Shown: in pieces, positions 49,392 through 50,934 of the stretch
Numbering within the stretch: position 1 is the stretch's first letter
How the letters are laid out: each line of letters begins with the position of its first letter
Source of the DNA: an uncultured Eubacteriales bacterium
GTDB lineage: Bacteria > Bacillota > Clostridia > Oscillospirales > Acutalibacteraceae
Direction: 5' to 3'
DNA: 50,934 bases
Assembly: GCA_934454655.1 (NCBI GenBank)
Contig: CAKSFK010000015.1
Coordinates: 1-50,934, forward strand
Made by a program: the position numbers and the translations under genes
The notes under the pieces: generated by a model
Told to the model about the DNA's origin: nothing
Database searches by the model: none
What the model saw: the letters and a program-made list of their open reading frames with translations, nothing else

Positions 49392-50840
49392 TCAGTGCGT
49401 GAGAAAGAACATTGCAAAGAACAGAGCGGTTATAACCCATGTGCCTGCCTTTATCTCCTTGATTTCGCCGCAAAATGTCTTTATTGCAACAAAGGAAAGC
49501 AGACCGAAAGCAATTCCGTAAGAAATGTTATAGGTAAACGGCATCATTGCAATCGTAAGGAAAGCCGGAACGGAAATCGAAATATCCTTCCAGTCTATTT
49601 CTTTGACGCTTCCGATCATCAAAACGCCCACATAAACAAGCGCGGCGCCGTAGGCATAGGGCGGTATCAGCTTTGCAATGGGGGCAAAGAAAAGAGCAAC
49701 TGCAAACGCGGCTGATGTAATAAGCGACGTAACGCCTGTTTTTCCTCCCGCGGCAACGCCCGCCGAGGACTCAACAAAGGTTGTAACCGTGGATGTGCCG
49801 AACACCGAGCCGGTGCAGGTGGCAATCGCGTCCGCCATCATTGCCTTGTTCATATTCGGAACTTCCGGCTCGCCCTTGTCATTTTTAACCAGTAAGTTTC
49901 CGCTGCGGCAGGCTCCGTACAGTGTTCCCAGCGTATCAAACATATCCACCATACAAAATGCCAATGCTGTTGTTATAAACAAAATAACAAGCCCGCCGAC
50001 GGAGTGTCCGTCCGCGCTTAAATACGCCGAAAAATCAAACCCTTCGGTAAACACCTTTCCGAACGACTCCGAAGCAAATGAGGAAAAAGGCTTTAAGGGA
50101 TTAAAGGAAAGGCTTTCGGCAAACCCGTCGTAAAAGCCTTTAACCGTAAATCCAAGCAGATAGTAAAGCCCCGTTCCGCCGAGTATTCCCCAAAGAATGG
50201 AACCGCCGACTCTTCTGTATGATAAAACCGCAATAAGCAAAAGGGAGAAAACCGCAACTATAAGCGGCATAACCGCGCCCCAGCTTGCGCTTCCGAGAAG
50301 GTTAAGCGATGCCAAGGTGACACCGGTCGATTCGCTCGGAATAACAAGCTTTGCGTCCTGAAGTCCCAAAAAAGCAATAAATAAGCCTATTCCTGCCGGA
50401 ATTGCAGTTTTAACAACGGGCGGAATGGCGTCAAAAATAACCTTACGCAGCCCCGTGGCGGTCAACAGTATAAATATAAGTCCGTCAATTAGTACAAATA
50501 CAAGCGCATTAGCGTAGGAAAAGCCGAGCGTCAGGCAAACCGTATACACAAAAAACGCATTAAGCCCCATTCCGGGCGCCTGTGCCAACGGCAGGTTTGA
50601 TAAAAGTCCGATTAACACCGTTCCGATAATGGCGGAAAGAGCCGTTGTGACATACATTGCGTCAAACGATACCGTGCCTAGATTTGCAAACATTCCCGAG
50701 TTTACAACAAGAATGTATGCCATTGCAAGAAACGTTGTAAGACCCGCTGTTACCTCGGTTTTCAGTGACGACCCCTTTTGGGTGTAGTGAAACTTTCTGT
50801 TCAAAAACGAATTGTTTTCGCTTTTGCTGACGGTTTTCAT
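49392..50840 (-). CDS. NCS2 family permease (AzgA-type, guanine/hypoxanthine)
   Basis: A 482-residue membrane transporter of the nucleobase:cation symporter-2 family, AzgA/PbuG-like group, which takes up adenine, guanine or hypoxanthine. It has about twelve to fourteen helices. The group's signatures are visible: TAGLTTFLAMAYILVVNSGM near residues 30-50, AQAPGMGLNAFFVYTVC near 85-100, and VVTFVESSAGVAAGGKTG in the second half (as TTVTFVESSAGVAAGGKTGV). The substrate is inferred from family membership. The start ATG has AGAGGA eight bases upstream. No purine riboswitch is recognisable in the bases before it. It stands alone, with its own terminator. Confidence 0.93.
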   Translation of the reverse strand: MKTVSKSENNSFLNRKFHYTQKGSSLKTEVTAGLTTFLAMAYILVVNSGMFANLGTVSFDAMYVTTALSAIIGTVLIGLLSNLPLAQAPGMGLNAFFVYTVCLTLGFSYANALVFVLIDGLIFILLTATGLRKVIFDAIPPVVKTAIPAGIGLFIAFLGLQDAKLVIPSESTGVTLASLNLLGSASWGAVMPLIVAVFSLLLIAVLSYRRVGGSILWGILGGTGLYYLLGFTVKGFYDGFAESLSFNPLKPFSSFASESFGKVFTEGFDFSAYLSADGHSVGGLVILFITTALAFCMVDMFDTLGTLYGACRSGNLLVKNDKGEPEVPNMNKAMMADAIATCTGSVFGTSTVTTFVESSAGVAAGGKTGVTSLITSAAFAVALFFAPIAKLIPPYAYGAALVYVGVLMIGSVKEIDWKDISISVPAFLTIAMMPFTYNISYGIAFGLLSFVAIKTFCGEIKEIKAGTWVITALFFAMFFLTH

Positions 50841-50888
50841 AAATAAACATCCTCTCGAATTTTTGCGTATTGTAAACTTAAATGAAAG

Positions 50889-50918
50889 TTGAGAACCTCT
50901 CGTTCCTTTTGGTATAAT
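50889..50918 (+). promoter_or_regulatory. Possible promoter pointing out of the window
   Basis: TTGAGA (50889-50894), 18-bp spacer, perfect TATAAT (50913-50918) on the plus strand. It would drive a gene to the right of the window, divergent from the permease. Confidence 0.5.
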
Positions 50919-50934
50919 GGTTTCACCACAAAAC

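Noticed and set aside
50841..50934. Purine riboswitch before the NCS2 permease
   Set aside because: I looked for the conserved three-way junction (TATA...GGGTCTCTAC type) and found neither the core bases nor the pairing. The window also ends here.

Overview
The window reads as chromosomal core sequence from a spore-forming, meso-diaminopimelate-type member of the Clostridia, probably from the Oscillospirales/Ruminococcaceae side. The grounds are a complete spoIIIA operon, a Firmicutes-type RpoB/RpoC pair, the Prp protease next to an L27 with a cleavable N-terminus, Mini-ribonuclease III, a PASTA class B penicillin-binding protein in a dcw cluster, and a MurE with the DNPR signature. The taxonomic placement is inferred from gene content only.

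Layout: 0.2-4.8 kb holds spoIIIAA-AH, the mother-cell side of the feeding-tube channel. It is followed by an Asp23/Gls24 protein and thioredoxin (4.9-5.6 kb). A structured repeat (copy 1, 5.68-6.01 kb) separates these from a divergent pair: an ECF S-component transporter (minus) and a MocR/PdxR-type regulator (plus). At 8.3-14.0 kb there is a tight run of a MATE transporter, a histidine phosphatase, two flavoproteins and a lipoprotein. rpoB-rpoC (14.2-21.7 kb) follow with their own promoter and a terminator. Next come rplU-prp-rpmA with an L21 leader, then two DUF2007-like genes, obgE, mrnC, pth, mfd and a VanY-like carboxypeptidase (21.8-30.2 kb).

Copy 2 of the repeat (30.3-30.5 kb) sits just upstream of the dcw cluster: mraZ, rsmH, ftsL, a class B PBP, murE, mraY, ftsW, murG, murA, ftsQ and ftsZ (30.7-43.0 kb). 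murF and murD are absent from this cluster. Then follow a DUF1292 gene, a well-supported 6S RNA (43.55-43.74 kb) with its terminator, and pyruvate phosphate dikinase (44.0-46.7 kb). On the minus strand a small TetR-controlled operon (tetR, cysteine-rich KTR protein, DUF998 membrane protein, GNAT acetyltransferase) and an NCS2 purine permease close the window.

Most genes are ordinary housekeeping. No defence system, prophage, CRISPR array, insertion sequence with a transposase, rRNA or tRNA was seen. The most unusual signal is the dispersed, hairpin-rich repeat. Two copies have matching ends but differ by an internal module of about 115 bp, and one copy is bracketed by two identical 33-bp palindromes. 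The best regulatory signals are an array of AAAGTG boxes before mraZ, a 20-bp palindrome before tetR, and a palindrome on which both -10 elements of the regulator/transporter pair overlap. Starts were moved from the longest open frame to a better-placed start codon for spoIIIAB, spoIIIAD, spoIIIAH, the ECF gene, the MocR gene, the MATE gene, the HI0933-type flavoprotein, rpmA, pth, murA and the DUF998 gene.
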